Both the position numbers and the translations under genes were made by a program. From Aequorivita xiaoshiensis (GTDB lineage Bacteria > Bacteroidota > Bacteroidia > Flavobacteriales > Flavobacteriaceae), in assembly GCF_022008395.1 (NCBI RefSeq), contig NZ_JAIRBB010000002.1, positions 186,001-250,000 of the forward strand: DNA of 64,000 bases, read 5' to 3'. Every line of letters starts with the position of its first letter. Within the stretch, counting starts at the first letter, position 1. Below the pieces are notes generated by a model, which saw only the letters and a program-made list of their open reading frames with translations, made no database searches and was not told the origin of the DNA. Of this stretch, positions 9,507-18,921 are shown in pieces.

Positions 9507-11246
9507 ATGGCCAAAAAAATAGCAGATTTATTAGTAGAGAATTTAGTTAATGCAGGTGTTAAACGGTTATACGCCGTTACTGGAGATAGTTTAAATCCCA
9601 TTAATGATGCAATAAGAAGAGATGGAAGAATAGAATGGATACATGTTCGTCATGAGGAAGCAGGTGCTTACGCAGCCTCAATGGATGCTGAGCTTGACGG
9701 TATTGGGTGTTGTATGGGAAGTAGCGGACCAGGACATGTGCATTTGGTAAATGGATTATACGATGCCAATCGCTCAGGAAATCCGGTTATTGCCATTGCC
9801 ACAACAATTAATACCGACAGAACAGGTTTGGAAAATTTTCAAGAAACCAATGTTGTCAAGCTTTTTGACGACTGTAGTAAATATTGTGTAATGGCTAATA
9901 CTCCACAACAAGCTGCCAATGCCTTTCAAGCTGCAATTCAACATGCGGTACAACATAGGGGAGTGGCTGTAGTTGGTTTACCTGGAGATGTTTCTGAGGC
10001 AGAGGTAGATCATATAACTGTTGCTAAAAAGAATTTTTATACCAATCCTATTGTCATTCCAGGAATTGAAGAGATGGAGAAATTAGCGGAAGTTATTAAT
10101 TCACATAAAAATGTAATGCTGTTTTGTGGATATGGTTGTAAAGATGCTCAAGAAGAAGCTATGCTGTTAGCAGAAAAACTTAAAGCACCAATGGGATATA
10201 GCTTTAGAGGAAAAATATTTTTTGATAAAGTTTCAAATCCGTTCGCTGTCGGTTTAAATGGTCTCTTAGGAAGCAAATCTGGATTTAAAGCAATGCATGA
10301 AGCCGATTTGTTAATCTTATTAGGTACAGATTTTCCATATACCGACTTTTTACCTGAAGAAAATGTAATTATTCAAATAGACGATAAACCTGAACGAATT
10401 GGAAGACGTGCTAAAGTTGATTATGGATTTGCTGGTAAAATAAAGGATACATTGGAGGTTTTGCTTCCTATGCTAGATGAAAATACCGACGATCAGTTTT
10501 TAAAAGAAATGCAAAAATTACATGATGAGCAGGAAGATAAATATGCTTCGTATGTAGAGGCGAAGTCCAAAGAGAAGAATATTCATCCAGAATTTGTTGC
10601 AGCCGTGATTGATGAACTAGCAGCAGATGATGCAATTTTTACGGTAGATACGGGTATGTCTGCGGTTTGGGCTGCTAGATATATTAAAGGACAGCGCAAT
10701 AGATATCTCACAGGTTCATTTAATCATGGTTCAATGGCCAATGCAATGCCCATGGCTATTGGTGCGGGCCTATCTAGACCTGAGCGCCAAATTATCGCAT
10801 TATGTGGAGACGGAGGTATAAGCATGCTGTTGGGAGACCTGATGACAATTAGTCAATATGAGATTCCTGTTAAAATTATAATTTTTAACAATCGCACTCT
10901 AGGAATGGTAAAATTAGAAATGCAAGTAGCTGGATATCCACAATGGCAAACAGATATGAAAAACCCAGACTTTGCTAAAGTTGCCGAAGCAATGGATATA
11001 AAAGCATGGAATGTTGAAGAATGTGAAAATGTTAAGGGAGCACTATTAGAAGCATTCGCACACAATGGTCCAGCTCTCGTTAATATATTTACAGATCCAG
11101 ATGCATTGGCCATGCCTCCAAAAGTGGAATTCAACCAGATGAAAGGTTTTGCCACAACCATGGGGAAATTGATGCTAAACGGACAAGCCGCTGATGCTAT
11201 TGATTCGGCAAAATCGAATATTAAATATTTAAGAGAATTATTTTAA
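9507..11246 (+). CDS. poxB: Pyruvate dehydrogenase (quinone) / pyruvate oxidase, PoxB type
   Basis: The 579-residue ThDP enzyme has three domains in the order Pyr, central FAD-type, and PP, close to the 572 residues of Escherichia coli PoxB. The N-terminus carries AVTGDSLN and RHEEAGA, whose Glu activates the ThDP ring. The C-terminal half has the ThDP-binding GDGG at about residue 433, with NN about 28 residues later. The PoxB reaction is oxidative decarboxylation of pyruvate to acetate and CO2, passing electrons to the quinone pool at the membrane. The C-terminal peptide with a helical DAIDSAK segment resembles the lipid-binding tail of PoxB. The gene is monocistronic, with its own promoter and a long-stem terminator. 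Confidence 0.87.
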   Translation: MAKKIADLLVENLVNAGVKRLYAVTGDSLNPINDAIRRDGRIEWIHVRHEEAGAYAASMDAELDGIGCCMGSSGPGHVHLVNGLYDANRSGNPVIAIATTINTDRTGLENFQETNVVKLFDDCSKYCVMANTPQQAANAFQAAIQHAVQHRGVAVVGLPGDVSEAEVDHITVAKKNFYTNPIVIPGIEEMEKLAEVINSHKNVMLFCGYGCKDAQEEAMLLAEKLKAPMGYSFRGKIFFDKVSNPFAVGLNGLLGSKSGFKAMHEADLLILLGTDFPYTDFLPEENVIIQIDDKPERIGRRAKVDYGFAGKIKDTLEVLLPMLDENTDDQFLKEMQKLHDEQEDKYASYVEAKSKEKNIHPEFVAAVIDELAADDAIFTVDTGMSAVWAARYIKGQRNRYLTGSFNHGSMANAMPMAIGAGLSRPERQIIALCGDGGISMLLGDLMTISQYEIPVKIIIFNNRTLGMVKLEMQVAGYPQWQTDMKNPDFAKVAEAMDIKAWNVEECENVKGALLEAFAHNGPALVNIFTDPDALAMPPKVEFNQMKGFATTMGKLMLNGQAADAIDSAKSNIKYLRELF

Positions 11247-11283
11247 ATATTTAAATCTAAATACCTCAAATTAAAGGGTGTTG

Positions 11284-11345
11284 TGTGTTCTTAATTTAAC
11301 CGTGCTATAAATTTTATAGGGATTATATTAAGAACACATTTTTTA
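11284..11345 (+). terminator. Intrinsic terminator after poxB
   Basis: A perfect 12-bp stem (TGTGTTCTTAAT with ATTAAGAACACA) encloses a 31-base loop holding a smaller palindrome (CTATAAATTTTATAG). It is followed by seven T. Confidence 0.7.
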
Positions 11346-11404
11346 AGGACAAGTTCATACCCTTGTTTGGGTTGCTACAAATGACTTTTCACGCTTTTGA
11401 AGTT

Positions 11405-11865
11405 TCAGTTTTTAATTAAGGTATATGCATTTAAGGAGGTGGCAATCAATAACCAAATAAAATAAGGGGCTAATAGCAGCGACTTATATCCTGTTTCTGG
11501 CCAGTAATAATACATAAAGAATCCTATAAGTATGGTAAGTGATATAATAACAAGTAAAGCTGCTAAAATTTGATGGTAGTAAAAAAAGTTGGGTTCCAAG
11601 CAATGTTTAAAGCGTAGTGTACAATTAAGGCTCCAATCAATAAATTTTTATTTTCTACTGAAGGCCATAAATACGCTAAATAGATGCTAAAACAAATCAT
11701 TATTACAGTCCAAGAAACTCCAAATACCCACCCTGGAGGCGTCCACGGTGCTTTATTAATTCCTTCATACCATTCAGATCGTGGGCCTTTACCCGCTAAA
11801 AAGCTCCCAAGGCCGAGAGCTGCAAAATTTAGAATATTATAACTCTATAAATCATTGTTGACCAT
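11405..11865 (-). pseudogene. tspO: tspO/MBR-family gene, disrupted twice
   Basis: Read on the minus strand, the region encodes a TspO (tryptophan-rich sensory protein/peripheral benzodiazepine receptor) protein in pieces. The upstream piece has GPRSEWYEGINKAPWTPPGW, including the conserved PWTPP, and ends in ALNIAWNPTFF. The downstream 64-residue piece continues with YYHQILAALL, the WPETGYKSLLLAPYFIWLL segment and the ATSLNAY terminus. The two pieces are joined by a one-base frameshift at a run of seven T (minus strand; A run 11581-11587); eight T would restore the frame. The N-terminus is also broken: the ATG at 11865 meets TAG after six codons, and the ATG at 11855 is out of frame. TspO proteins are five-helix membrane proteins binding porphyrins. 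A sequencing error in the homopolymer could explain one lesion but not both. Confidence 0.8.
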
Positions 11866-12298
11866 TTTAATGTTAAGTTCTTAGCGGTTAAGATAATAGT
11901 TTAGTTACTATTTTTTTTTATTTCGATAAATTTCTTTCTAATGAGAATTTGATGAAAATAGCGTTTAAATGCGTTACAAGTTTCAGTATTCTAGAAATAA
12001 AGTTTTAGTAGTTAAATTTTAATTTAATTTATTTCCATAGTGTGGTTAAAATTTTGCGCATAAGATAATAATAGTCTAGTATTTGTATCGAGATAATTCC
12101 AGAGGATAATGCCATTTACAAACTCGGTACAACTATACTTATTGTTAAAAAATTAATCCTTCAAACTATATTTAAACTGAATAAATTAATAGTGCTTTAA
12201 AGCATATTTTTTACCTCAATGGAACAGTAGAATTCATTTGATATTATTAATTTTAAACTTTTAAATCCATTACAAAATAATTTTTTCAATTACTTCTT
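11866..12298. other. Intergenic region, 433 bp
   Basis: AT-rich DNA between the broken tspO and the aminopeptidase gene. The only structure I see is the palindrome TGCTTTAAAGCA near 12193-12204, followed by a T-rich stretch. No reading frame or clear TTG/TAnnTTTG promoter pair is present. Confidence 0.5.
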
Positions 12299-14083
12299 AT
12301 GATTAATAAAAGGCTAGAGAGTCTGCGTCAACAAATGACTAATTATCAATTGGATGCGGTTATTATTCCATCATCAGATCCTCATCAATCAGAATATGTT
12401 GCTAAACATTGGAAAGTAAGAGAATATTTTACGGGATTTACGGGTTCAGCCGGTGTTTTAGTTTTAAATCAAAATGAAGCTGCACTTTGGACAGACTCAC
12501 GTTATTTCCTTCAGTTTGAAGATGAATGTAAGGACTATGATTTAAACTTACATAAACAAACCATACCTCATGCTCCAGAACACGTACAATGGTTGTGTGA
12601 TAGTCTAGAAGAAGAAGCTGTTATTGGCGTTGATTTTTTTCAATTTTCAAAAGCACAAATTGATTATATAAAAGAAGTATCGCATTCTAAAAAAATTAAA
12701 CTTAAAAACATTCCAAATTTAGTAGATGAGATATGGAAGGATAGACCTACATTGCCGAGTTTTCCAGTTGACATTCACCCATTAGAATACAGCGGAGAAA
12801 CAACGGCTTCAAAAATTGAAAAAGTTCAAAATAAAATTGAAACAGCCAAAGCCGATTATTATTTATTTTCAAGTTTAGATGAAATTGCTTGGTTATTTAA
12901 TATTCGTTCTAAAGATGTAGATTTTACGCCTTTAGTGACCTCTTATGCATTAGTGGGGCTAGAAAAAACAATTATTTTTTGTGATAGAAATAGGTTTTCT
13001 CCTTCAGCTATTAAAGCATTTTCAAAATTAGCTATTGAAGTATTAAATTATGATCTAGCTATTTCTGAACTTCAGAAATTAGATGTAAATAAGAAAATCA
13101 TTACGGATCTATCGTCTCTTAATTATGCAGTTTTTAATGCTATACAGAGTAAGTTTTTATTTCAAAACTCAATAGCCAGAGAATTGAAAGCTATTAAAAA
13201 CGAAATAGAGATAAACGGTTCCAAAAACTGTATGGTAAAGGATGGTGTTGCACTTACCAAGTTTTTCATTTGGTTGGAAAATGAACTTGCATCACGAGAG
13301 ATTTCTGAATATGAAATTGGAAAAAAACTAGAAAGTTTCAGGCAACAACAAGACTTATATACAGGCGAATCTTTTGCTGCAATTGTAGGGTATAAAGGAA
13401 ATGGCGCAATTATACACTATACAGCACCAAAAGAAGGTTCTGCCATGGTGAAAAACGAAAATATTCTATTGGTAGATAGTGGCGCTCAATACAAAGATGG
13501 AACCACTGATATTACCAGAACTGTTTGGTTAGGAGGGACGCCAACTGAAGAATTAAAAACGGCCTACACATCAGTTTTAAAAGGATATATTGCACTTGAG
13601 CAGTTACAATTTCCTAAAGGAACCGTTGGAATGCAGATAGATGCCTTTGCAAGATTTCACTTATGGCAACAAGGCTTGGACTATCCACATGGCACAGGGC
13701 ATGGTATTGGTAGCTATGGAATGGTACACGAACCACCACAAGGTTTTACAACAAATCCTGCCACCAGTAGTGGGCGAACAGCACATTCAATAAATCAACT
13801 AACAACTATTGAACCTGGGTGTTATAAAAAAGGTGTGTTTGGAATTCGAATTGAAAATATAGTGCTGTCTATAGCTAAACAAGAAACAGAATACGGAGAA
13901 TTTATAGGATTTACGCCAATTACATTATGCCCGATAGACAGAAAACTAATTGATAAGACTTTACTAACCACTACAGAAATTGAATGGTATAACTCTTATC
14001 ATAAAATGGTGTTTGATCAACTATCTCCTATGCTGAAAACTAATGAAAAAGAGTGGTTAAAACGTATGTGTGAAGCATTATAA
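12299..14083 (+). CDS. Xaa-Pro aminopeptidase (aminopeptidase P, M24B)
   Basis: The 594-residue protein has the three-domain layout of the long aminopeptidase P form (similar to human XPNPEP1): two creatinase-like N-terminal domains and a C-terminal pita-bread catalytic domain. The metal ligands are visible: Asp in VDSGAQYKDGTTD (about residues 394-408), His in HGTGHGIG (about 465), Glu in TIEPGCY (about 502) and Glu in RIENI (about 517). It removes N-terminal residues preceding proline. No signal peptide is present, so it should be cytosolic. It converges with the S37 peptidase gene. Confidence 0.92.
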   Translation: MINKRLESLRQQMTNYQLDAVIIPSSDPHQSEYVAKHWKVREYFTGFTGSAGVLVLNQNEAALWTDSRYFLQFEDECKDYDLNLHKQTIPHAPEHVQWLCDSLEEEAVIGVDFFQFSKAQIDYIKEVSHSKKIKLKNIPNLVDEIWKDRPTLPSFPVDIHPLEYSGETTASKIEKVQNKIETAKADYYLFSSLDEIAWLFNIRSKDVDFTPLVTSYALVGLEKTIIFCDRNRFSPSAIKAFSKLAIEVLNYDLAISELQKLDVNKKIITDLSSLNYAVFNAIQSKFLFQNSIARELKAIKNEIEINGSKNCMVKDGVALTKFFIWLENELASREISEYEIGKKLESFRQQQDLYTGESFAAIVGYKGNGAIIHYTAPKEGSAMVKNENILLVDSGAQYKDGTTDITRTVWLGGTPTEELKTAYTSVLKGYIALEQLQFPKGTVGMQIDAFARFHLWQQGLDYPHGTGHGIGSYGMVHEPPQGFTTNPATSSGRTAHSINQLTTIEPGCYKKGVFGIRIENIVLSIAKQETEYGEFIGFTPITLCPIDRKLIDKTLLTTTEIEWYNSYHKMVFDQLSPMLKTNEKEWLKRMCEAL

Positions 14084-14096
14084 CCCATCTAAATTT

Positions 14097-14132
14097 AATC
14101 AAAAAAAAATAAAGGCCCTTTCGATTTTGATT
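14097..14132. terminator. Probable bidirectional terminator
   Basis: AATCAAAA pairs with TTTTGATT, and AAAGG pairs with CCTTT inside, with A-rich and T-rich arms. It lies between convergent genes. The stem has mismatches, so this is only probable. Confidence 0.4.
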
Positions 14133-14153
14133 TCGAGCAACTGCGCTTAATGT

Positions 14154-15467
14154 CTATTCCTTAAGCCAACTATCTATAATTTTATAAATCTGTTGTTGTT
14201 CTGAAACATCAAAACTCTTAATACGAGTTCTATGATCGCCTTGAGGGTTTACAAACTTAAATAATTCTCGTTTCTCAGCACTCTCTGATAACTCTACCGC
14301 CGTAGCACTCCAGGCGTCGTATTCGCCGTAAATGAATAGCATCTTTTCGGCCTTCGTGTCTAAGAAAGCTTTTATGTTTTGCATTGGCTTAGGATCGAAA
14401 GGTTTTGAGATGTTTTCAGGGAAAGCCCAATCAAAAGTGTAAATTTCATCGGTATTCAAGTGTTTTTCAAACGGCATTGTTTCATACCCATAAATTCCTT
14501 GTTGTGTTAATGCCGCCCAAAAATAGGGTTGTAGATCTTCAACAGAACTTTCCTCAAAAAAGCCATAGCCAACAACATCAAACAAATGATCGTAAATAGC
14601 TTCAACTGTTGCTGATTCTGTTGGAATATCTTCAGCTTTCGTTCCCCACTGCCAATGTGCAAAAGGGTATTCTAAAATTGAATATTCAAGAGCTTTCTCA
14701 GCCCCAAACTCCCATGACATTTCTTTTTCAGCTGCTTTAGCCTTTAATATTTCTAATAGAGCTTCTCTATTTTTGAAGCTTAATTCTTGAAAGTTTTTGA
14801 TTTTAGTCCTGTCTTCTTCTGTTCCTACATTCCTTAAGAATTTAAATATCCTTTCGTCTTCTCTATCAAAATTTAAAGGACCAACGTAACAAACACAACC
14901 GTCAACATTTTTTGGAAAATAATATCTATGTGCCATTACAGTTTGACAACCTTTTGAAATTCCTGTGGAAATAAATTTTGCATTTGGATATAAGGCATTT
15001 CTAATTGCATTGATGATAGCAGCTTGATCTTTAGCGGCATTTTCAATTGTAAGCGTATTCCAATCTATGTCTTCAGGTCGTGAATTATTGAAATAACGAT
15101 GTTCTATTGATATTTGGTTTGCATTGTAATGAGTTGCTAATTCCCCTGCCTTTTCTGAACCAATTCCGTAGCCATTAAGCTCGACAATTACAGGTTGTTG
15201 AGGGTTTTCAAAACCTAAAAATACACGCTGTTTAAAAGTTCCTTTTGTTAAGTCGTTATGGTCTATTGGTTGTTCAAACCAAAGCTCATAATTTTCGTCA
15301 AAATGACTTACCACAGCTCTTTTTTCAATACTTACAACATTTTCTATAGAAGCTAATTTCTCAAAGTTTGATACCTCTTTTAAAGTAGGTTCAACGTTTG
15401 TCGAGGTTTTACAACCTACAAATAGAAGAACAAAAATCAAAAAATAATGATAGCGAATTGATTTCAT
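14154..15467 (-). CDS. S37-family serine peptidase (PS-10 type), lipoprotein
   Basis: The 437-residue protein has a lipoprotein signal peptide (lipobox LFVGC, Cys about 19) and a sequence that follows family S37, known from Streptomyces prolyl tri/tetrapeptidyl aminopeptidases. Matching blocks are QPIDHND..GTFKQRV, the oxyanion region NGYG, SIEHRYFNNSRP, and the nucleophile elbow STGISKGCQT (Ser about residue 170). A C-terminal GEYDAWSA and a late GDHRTR supply the likely Asp and His of an alpha/beta-hydrolase triad. It should act on exported peptides from the cell envelope. The next upstream gene lies 41 bp away, so weak coupling is possible. Confidence 0.8.
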   Translation of the reverse strand: MKSIRYHYFLIFVLLFVGCKTSTNVEPTLKEVSNFEKLASIENVVSIEKRAVVSHFDENYELWFEQPIDHNDLTKGTFKQRVFLGFENPQQPVIVELNGYGIGSEKAGELATHYNANQISIEHRYFNNSRPEDIDWNTLTIENAAKDQAAIINAIRNALYPNAKFISTGISKGCQTVMAHRYYFPKNVDGCVCYVGPLNFDREDERIFKFLRNVGTEEDRTKIKNFQELSFKNREALLEILKAKAAEKEMSWEFGAEKALEYSILEYPFAHWQWGTKAEDIPTESATVEAIYDHLFDVVGYGFFEESSVEDLQPYFWAALTQQGIYGYETMPFEKHLNTDEIYTFDWAFPENISKPFDPKPMQNIKAFLDTKAEKMLFIYGEYDAWSATAVELSESAEKRELFKFVNPQGDHRTRIKSFDVSEQQQIYKIIDSWLKE

Positions 15468-15508
15468 AATAAATTCAATTTTAAAGTTTTAATATCGTCA
15501 AGTTAGTG

Positions 15509-15730
15509 TTATTCAATAATTTCGTAATTAACACTTAGTTTTCGTAAGGCACGTAATGCAGAACCCGAGTTTTTATCGTCAACATCAATTTCTACTGCGT
15601 CACCTTCTAATAATATATCTGTAAGTTCCTTAGCCAAGGACTCATTGTGCTTTGATATTTCTGTAATACATTGAGCTATCGCTCTTCTATCGGGGCGCTG
15701 AGCATCGCAAGATATTAAGTTTAATTTCAT
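15509..15730 (-). CDS. Small conserved-type hypothetical protein
   Basis: This 73-residue acidic protein has no membrane segment. It ends with SGSALRALRKLSVNYEIIE, a helix-strand pattern that resembles the C-terminal alpha/beta fold of ribosomal protein L7/L12, but the match is too slight to assign. It lies between thiE and the S37 peptidase on the same strand, with gaps of 48 and 41 bp. Confidence 0.55.
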   Translation of the reverse strand: MKLNLISCDAQRPDRRAIAQCITEISKHNESLAKELTDILLEGDAVEIDVDDKNSGSALRALRKLSVNYEIIE

Positions 15731-15778
15731 GAGTTTTCAAAGCATTAAATGTCAATAAAATATTTTTCAGCTTTACCT

Positions 15779-16420
15779 TTATTCAAAAGTATATCGTTGT
15801 TCTGCCGCTGAAGAAGCATTGAGCATTTCGTTAAATATTCTAATTGTATTAAAATTACGAGTAATTTCCCCAGATACTGCTAGTCCTGAAATTCCAGTTT
15901 CTAGGATTGCGGTTACATCTTCTAAGGTAATTCCTCCCACACCAATTATAGGCGTTTCTGTATTTAAAACATCAATAATTGCTGTATATCCATCTAATCC
16001 TAAAACTAGGGGTAAATTTTCCTTTGTTTCTGTAAATTTAAAAGGGCCTAGACTAATATAATCTGCTTCTTTTTCAATTAAGGCTTCGCAATCTTGTAAA
16101 GTGTTTGCAGTACCACCAATAAACTGCCAAGTATATAAATGTTTTCTAGCAATAGTAGGGCAGGTGTCAGATTTTCCTAGATGTACTCCGTCTGCTTTAA
16201 TTTCTCTAGCGATTTTATAATTGTCGTTTATTATTAATCTGGTCTGAAAGTGAGCCGTAATATCTCTTGCCTCTTGGGCTAGTTTTAATAACTTTTTATC
16301 AGAAACATTCTTTAAACGCAACTGTACCAATTCTGCCCCAGAAGTACACGCCTTCTGTATATTTTCTAAATGCTCTTTAGGAGAATTCCCTTGAGATATA
16401 TAATGTAATTTAGGTATCAT
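15779..16420 (-). CDS. thiE: Thiamine-phosphate synthase (ThiE/TenI family)
   Basis: The 213-residue TIM-barrel protein carries the family markers VQLRLKN, LIINDN (phosphate/pyrimidine site), ADGVHLG, ADYISLGPFKFTETK (in place of the usual LGPIFPTxTK) and IIGVGGI. ThiE couples the hydroxymethylpyrimidine diphosphate and thiazole phosphate moieties into thiamine phosphate. It stands alone: no other thi gene and no TPP riboswitch-like element is nearby. The changed GPFKFTETK loop leaves room for a TenI-like paralogue role. Confidence 0.78.
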   Translation of the reverse strand: MIPKLHYISQGNSPKEHLENIQKACTSGAELVQLRLKNVSDKKLLKLAQEARDITAHFQTRLIINDNYKIAREIKADGVHLGKSDTCPTIARKHLYTWQFIGGTANTLQDCEALIEKEADYISLGPFKFTETKENLPLVLGLDGYTAIIDVLNTETPIIGVGGITLEDVTAILETGISGLAVSGEITRNFNTIRIFNEMLNASSAAEQRYTFE

Positions 16421-16523
16421 AGCGTATTGTCGATGTTTTGATAAATAAGATTGCCTTGCCTTTTTTTGAAAATCTCTTTTCTATGTTCTCTATTCTTTAT
16501 TCCCTTAGCGCAACTATTTATTT

Positions 16524-17153
16524 TTAAGAGACCTCAACCTTTTTAGCAAACTCCATAAAGTGTGCTTCAAAGCGTTTTAACATTGGGTGTATTTTCTCTG
16601 TATACAATACATATTGACACCTTTTGATAGTTTGAGTAACGGCCATGATTGCTGTATAATTAGATTTTTGTGCAAGAAATTCAGCATCGTCAACACTTAA
16701 TATTTTTAACTGAGAAGAACTCACTCCATTGGTTAAAAACAATTTATTTAAAGTTTTAGGCGTGGAAATTAAAATATCTACACCCATAAATATTTCAGAT
16801 TTTTGAATGTCTATATGAAGCTCTTCGTATCCAACGTATACCCTTATTTCTTTGTGTTGTGTATATTTTTCAAAAGCTTCAAACATTTCTAATGCTTTTT
16901 CCTTGTTTTCTACCAAAACCACTGCCCTAGGGGCATCTCCAAGGGGTTCAAACTTTAATTTCTGTAAAGTTGTTAGAATAAGTGTTGTTGTTTTTCCACT
17001 TCCCTTAGGAGCCGAACAATAAACATTAGCACCACTTTTAATAACAGGAATGCTTTTAGTCTGAAACGGAGTAGGAGTAATTATTTCAAACTTTTCTAAC
17101 TTCTCTTTTATTTCAGGGTTTAGTTTTTTAAAAGGCATAGGAAATAAAGACAT
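16524..17153 (-). CDS. Single-domain DEAD-like helicase fragment protein
   Basis: The 209-residue protein covers only the first RecA-like domain of a DEAD-box RNA helicase. It has a Q-motif-like segment (TPTPFQTKSIPVI), Walker A (APKGSGKTT, about residue 47), a PRAVVLVENKEKA motif Ia region, and STPKTL (motif Ib). Motif II reads VDDAEF instead of DEAD. The SAT motif and the whole second RecA domain are missing, and the next 100 bp encode no remnant of it. CAAATATA at 17182-17189 (TATATTTG on the minus strand) fits a promoter, which supports an intact expressed gene. It probably does not unwind RNA by itself; a binding or regulatory role is possible. Confidence 0.72.
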   Translation of the reverse strand: MSLFPMPFKKLNPEIKEKLEKFEIITPTPFQTKSIPVIKSGANVYCSAPKGSGKTTTLILTTLQKLKFEPLGDAPRAVVLVENKEKALEMFEAFEKYTQHKEIRVYVGYEELHIDIQKSEIFMGVDILISTPKTLNKLFLTNGVSSSQLKILSVDDAEFLAQKSNYTAIMAVTQTIKRCQYVLYTEKIHPMLKRFEAHFMEFAKKVEVS

Positions 17154-17345
17154 GATAAATAGTTGAGATTTTACAATGCAACAAATATACTACCTAATGC
17201 CGAGTTATAAGGAATTACGGAGTGAACTTACTTTTTTTAATTTTGATACTTAAATACTACAGTATTTCGCCTTGTCATTTCCTTAAAAATTAAGATATAA
17301 GGCTATTAAATAATTATAGCTATTTTTGTCGAAAATTATATTTAT

Positions 17346-18158
17346 ATGAGATTAATATTACCGTGTATAGCCATTTTAATTTTTTCAGTTAACTCTTTTA
17401 GTCAAGTAGGAATTGGTACTACTACACCTAAAAGTGATTTACATATTTCGAAATCTTCTGTAGATGGAGGAAGTGTACAAATAGACGGTGGAATTAGACT
17501 AGGAGGAAGAAACACGACATTGGGAAGTAAAGGGGAAATTGGACAGGTATTAATGAGTGGTGGTCCAACGGGGAGTGCTAAATGGGTTACCTTGGGAAAA
17601 ACGGAAGGATACTCTACCAATTGTGATGTTCCTAATAATATTGCAACGATAAATATAACTTTACCGGATGGAAGTAATGGAAATGAGGTAAATGTTACTA
17701 GTTTTCAAATGGCAACAGCCTTAAGTTCTTTACCTCAGGGTGGTATAGTTTTGATAAGAACTAATGCAATAACTATTTACAACAACGTTAATACACGATT
17801 AACAGTTCAACTTCCAACAGCGACCTCTGTTATAAACAAACCCTTTGTAATTGCCTTCGATGGTCCAATTAATTCTAATAATTTAATAAACCATAATAAA
17901 ACAATTGAAATACTTGTAAAGGCCACTGAAGACAATTCAATTGTTTATGAATTAGGTACAGTTTCAACAAATAGAAAATTTTTTATAAATGAGTTTCCTG
18001 ACAATAACAATTTAGATTACAAAATTTCTGAACTTGAAAATAATTCTAGTGATACTCAACCTATATTATTAATGAATTCCTATACAATAACTGCGATTGA
18101 CAATAAGACATGGACCTTTACCAACAGAGATTGTTATATTCAGAATCCTAAATCTTAA
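17346..18158 (+). CDS. Secreted hypothetical protein with VGIGTTTP start
   Basis: The 270-residue protein has a signal peptide (to about residue 19, ending NSFS) followed by QVGIGTTTPKSDLHI. That motif opens many secreted flavobacterial surface proteins with tail-fibre or adhesin-like repeats. The mature part is beta-rich with many Asn and Thr. No sorting domain of type IX secretion is visible at the C-terminus. TATTTTTG at 17321-17328 is a possible -7 element. The 3' end overlaps the convergent tesA gene by 11 bp. Confidence 0.7.
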   Translation: MRLILPCIAILIFSVNSFSQVGIGTTTPKSDLHISKSSVDGGSVQIDGGIRLGGRNTTLGSKGEIGQVLMSGGPTGSAKWVTLGKTEGYSTNCDVPNNIATINITLPDGSNGNEVNVTSFQMATALSSLPQGGIVLIRTNAITIYNNVNTRLTVQLPTATSVINKPFVIAFDGPINSNNLINHNKTIEILVKATEDNSIVYELGTVSTNRKFFINEFPDNNNLDYKISELENNSSDTQPILLMNSYTITAIDNKTWTFTNRDCYIQNPKS

Positions 18159-18894
18159 TTATTGGTAATAATACGTCCCAAACATTTTCAGCCAAAATCT
18201 TATGTCCTTCTGCAATTGGATGGATTCCGTCGGCTTGATTTAATTCTTTCACTCCACCAACATTTTCTAAAATAAATGGAATGAAAGCAATATTGTTTTC
18301 TTCCGCTAAATCTGAAAAAATTGCTTTGAACTCTGATGTGTATTCTGCACCCATATTTGGTGGCATTTGCATTCCCGCCAAAACAATTTTTATGTCAGAA
18401 TTCTTTGCTCTTACTGCATCTATAATTGCTTGTAAATTAGCTTTAGTCTCAGTTATAGGAAGACCACGCAAACCATCGTTGGCGCCAAGCTCTAAAACAA
18501 AAACATCAATATCTCGATTTAAAATCCAATCGATTCTACTTTTACCTCCAGCCGAAGTTTCTCCGCTTACACCGGAGTTCACAACTTGATAATTTAGCCC
18601 TAATGAATCTATTTTATCTTGTATAACTCCTGGAAAGGCATCATTAGTGTCCTCCAACCCATACCCTGCAGTAATACTATCGCCAAAAAACAAAATAGTT
18701 TTACTAGATGTTTTTTCTGAAGTTTCAGTTTCAGTAGTATGGTTTTCGGTTGAATCTGTTGTGGCCTCAGTTTTTTTATCATTCCCACAGGAAATCACTA
18801 CACATGCCAGAAGGATATAACAAAACTTTAAGAGGTTTCGAGACTTGTAAAGGCTTGTATTTAAAAGGCTTTGTGTAATTTTGGACTTCGGCAT
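18148..18894 (-). CDS. tesA: TesA-like SGNH esterase/lysophospholipase, lipoprotein
   Basis: The 248-residue protein has an N-terminal lipoprotein signal (hydrophobic FCYILLACVVISC; Cys about 36) and an SGNH hydrolase domain. The catalytic blocks are FFGDSITAGYG (block I Ser), NSGVSGETSAGG (Gly), LGANDGLRG (Asn) and DGIHPIAEGH (Asp and His). In Escherichia coli TesA is an exported thioesterase/lysophospholipase encoded divergently from ybbA-ybbP. The same divergent arrangement is found here, with only 27 bp between start codons, so the transporter and the esterase probably work together at the envelope. The 3' end overlaps the convergent gene by 11 bp. Confidence 0.88.
   Translation of the reverse strand: MPKSKITQSLLNTSLYKSRNLLKFCYILLACVVISCGNDKKTEATTDSTENHTTETETSEKTSSKTILFFGDSITAGYGLEDTNDAFPGVIQDKIDSLGLNYQVVNSGVSGETSAGGKSRIDWILNRDIDVFVLELGANDGLRGLPITETKANLQAIIDAVRAKNSDIKIVLAGMQMPPNMGAEYTSEFKAIFSDLAEENNIAFIPFILENVGGVKELNQADGIHPIAEGHKILAENVWDVLLPIIKI
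18855..18883 (+). promoter_or_regulatory. Promoter of ybbA-ybbP
   Basis: TTG at 18855-18857 and TAATTTTG at 18876-18883 have an 18-base spacer, matching the Bacteroidota consensus. The promoter lies inside the 5' coding part of the divergent tesA gene, so transcription of the two units should interfere. Confidence 0.6.
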
Positions 18895-18921
18895 ATTGTC
18901 GGAGATTTTTAAAAAATTTAA

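Noticed and set aside
11581-11587. Programmed ribosomal frameshift in tspO
   Set aside because: The slippery run lacks a downstream stimulator, and the N-terminal stop would still break the protein.
15731-16523. TPP riboswitch near thiE
   Set aside because: No CUGAGA-type or P4/P5 core is present upstream of thiE (minus strand 16421-16523).
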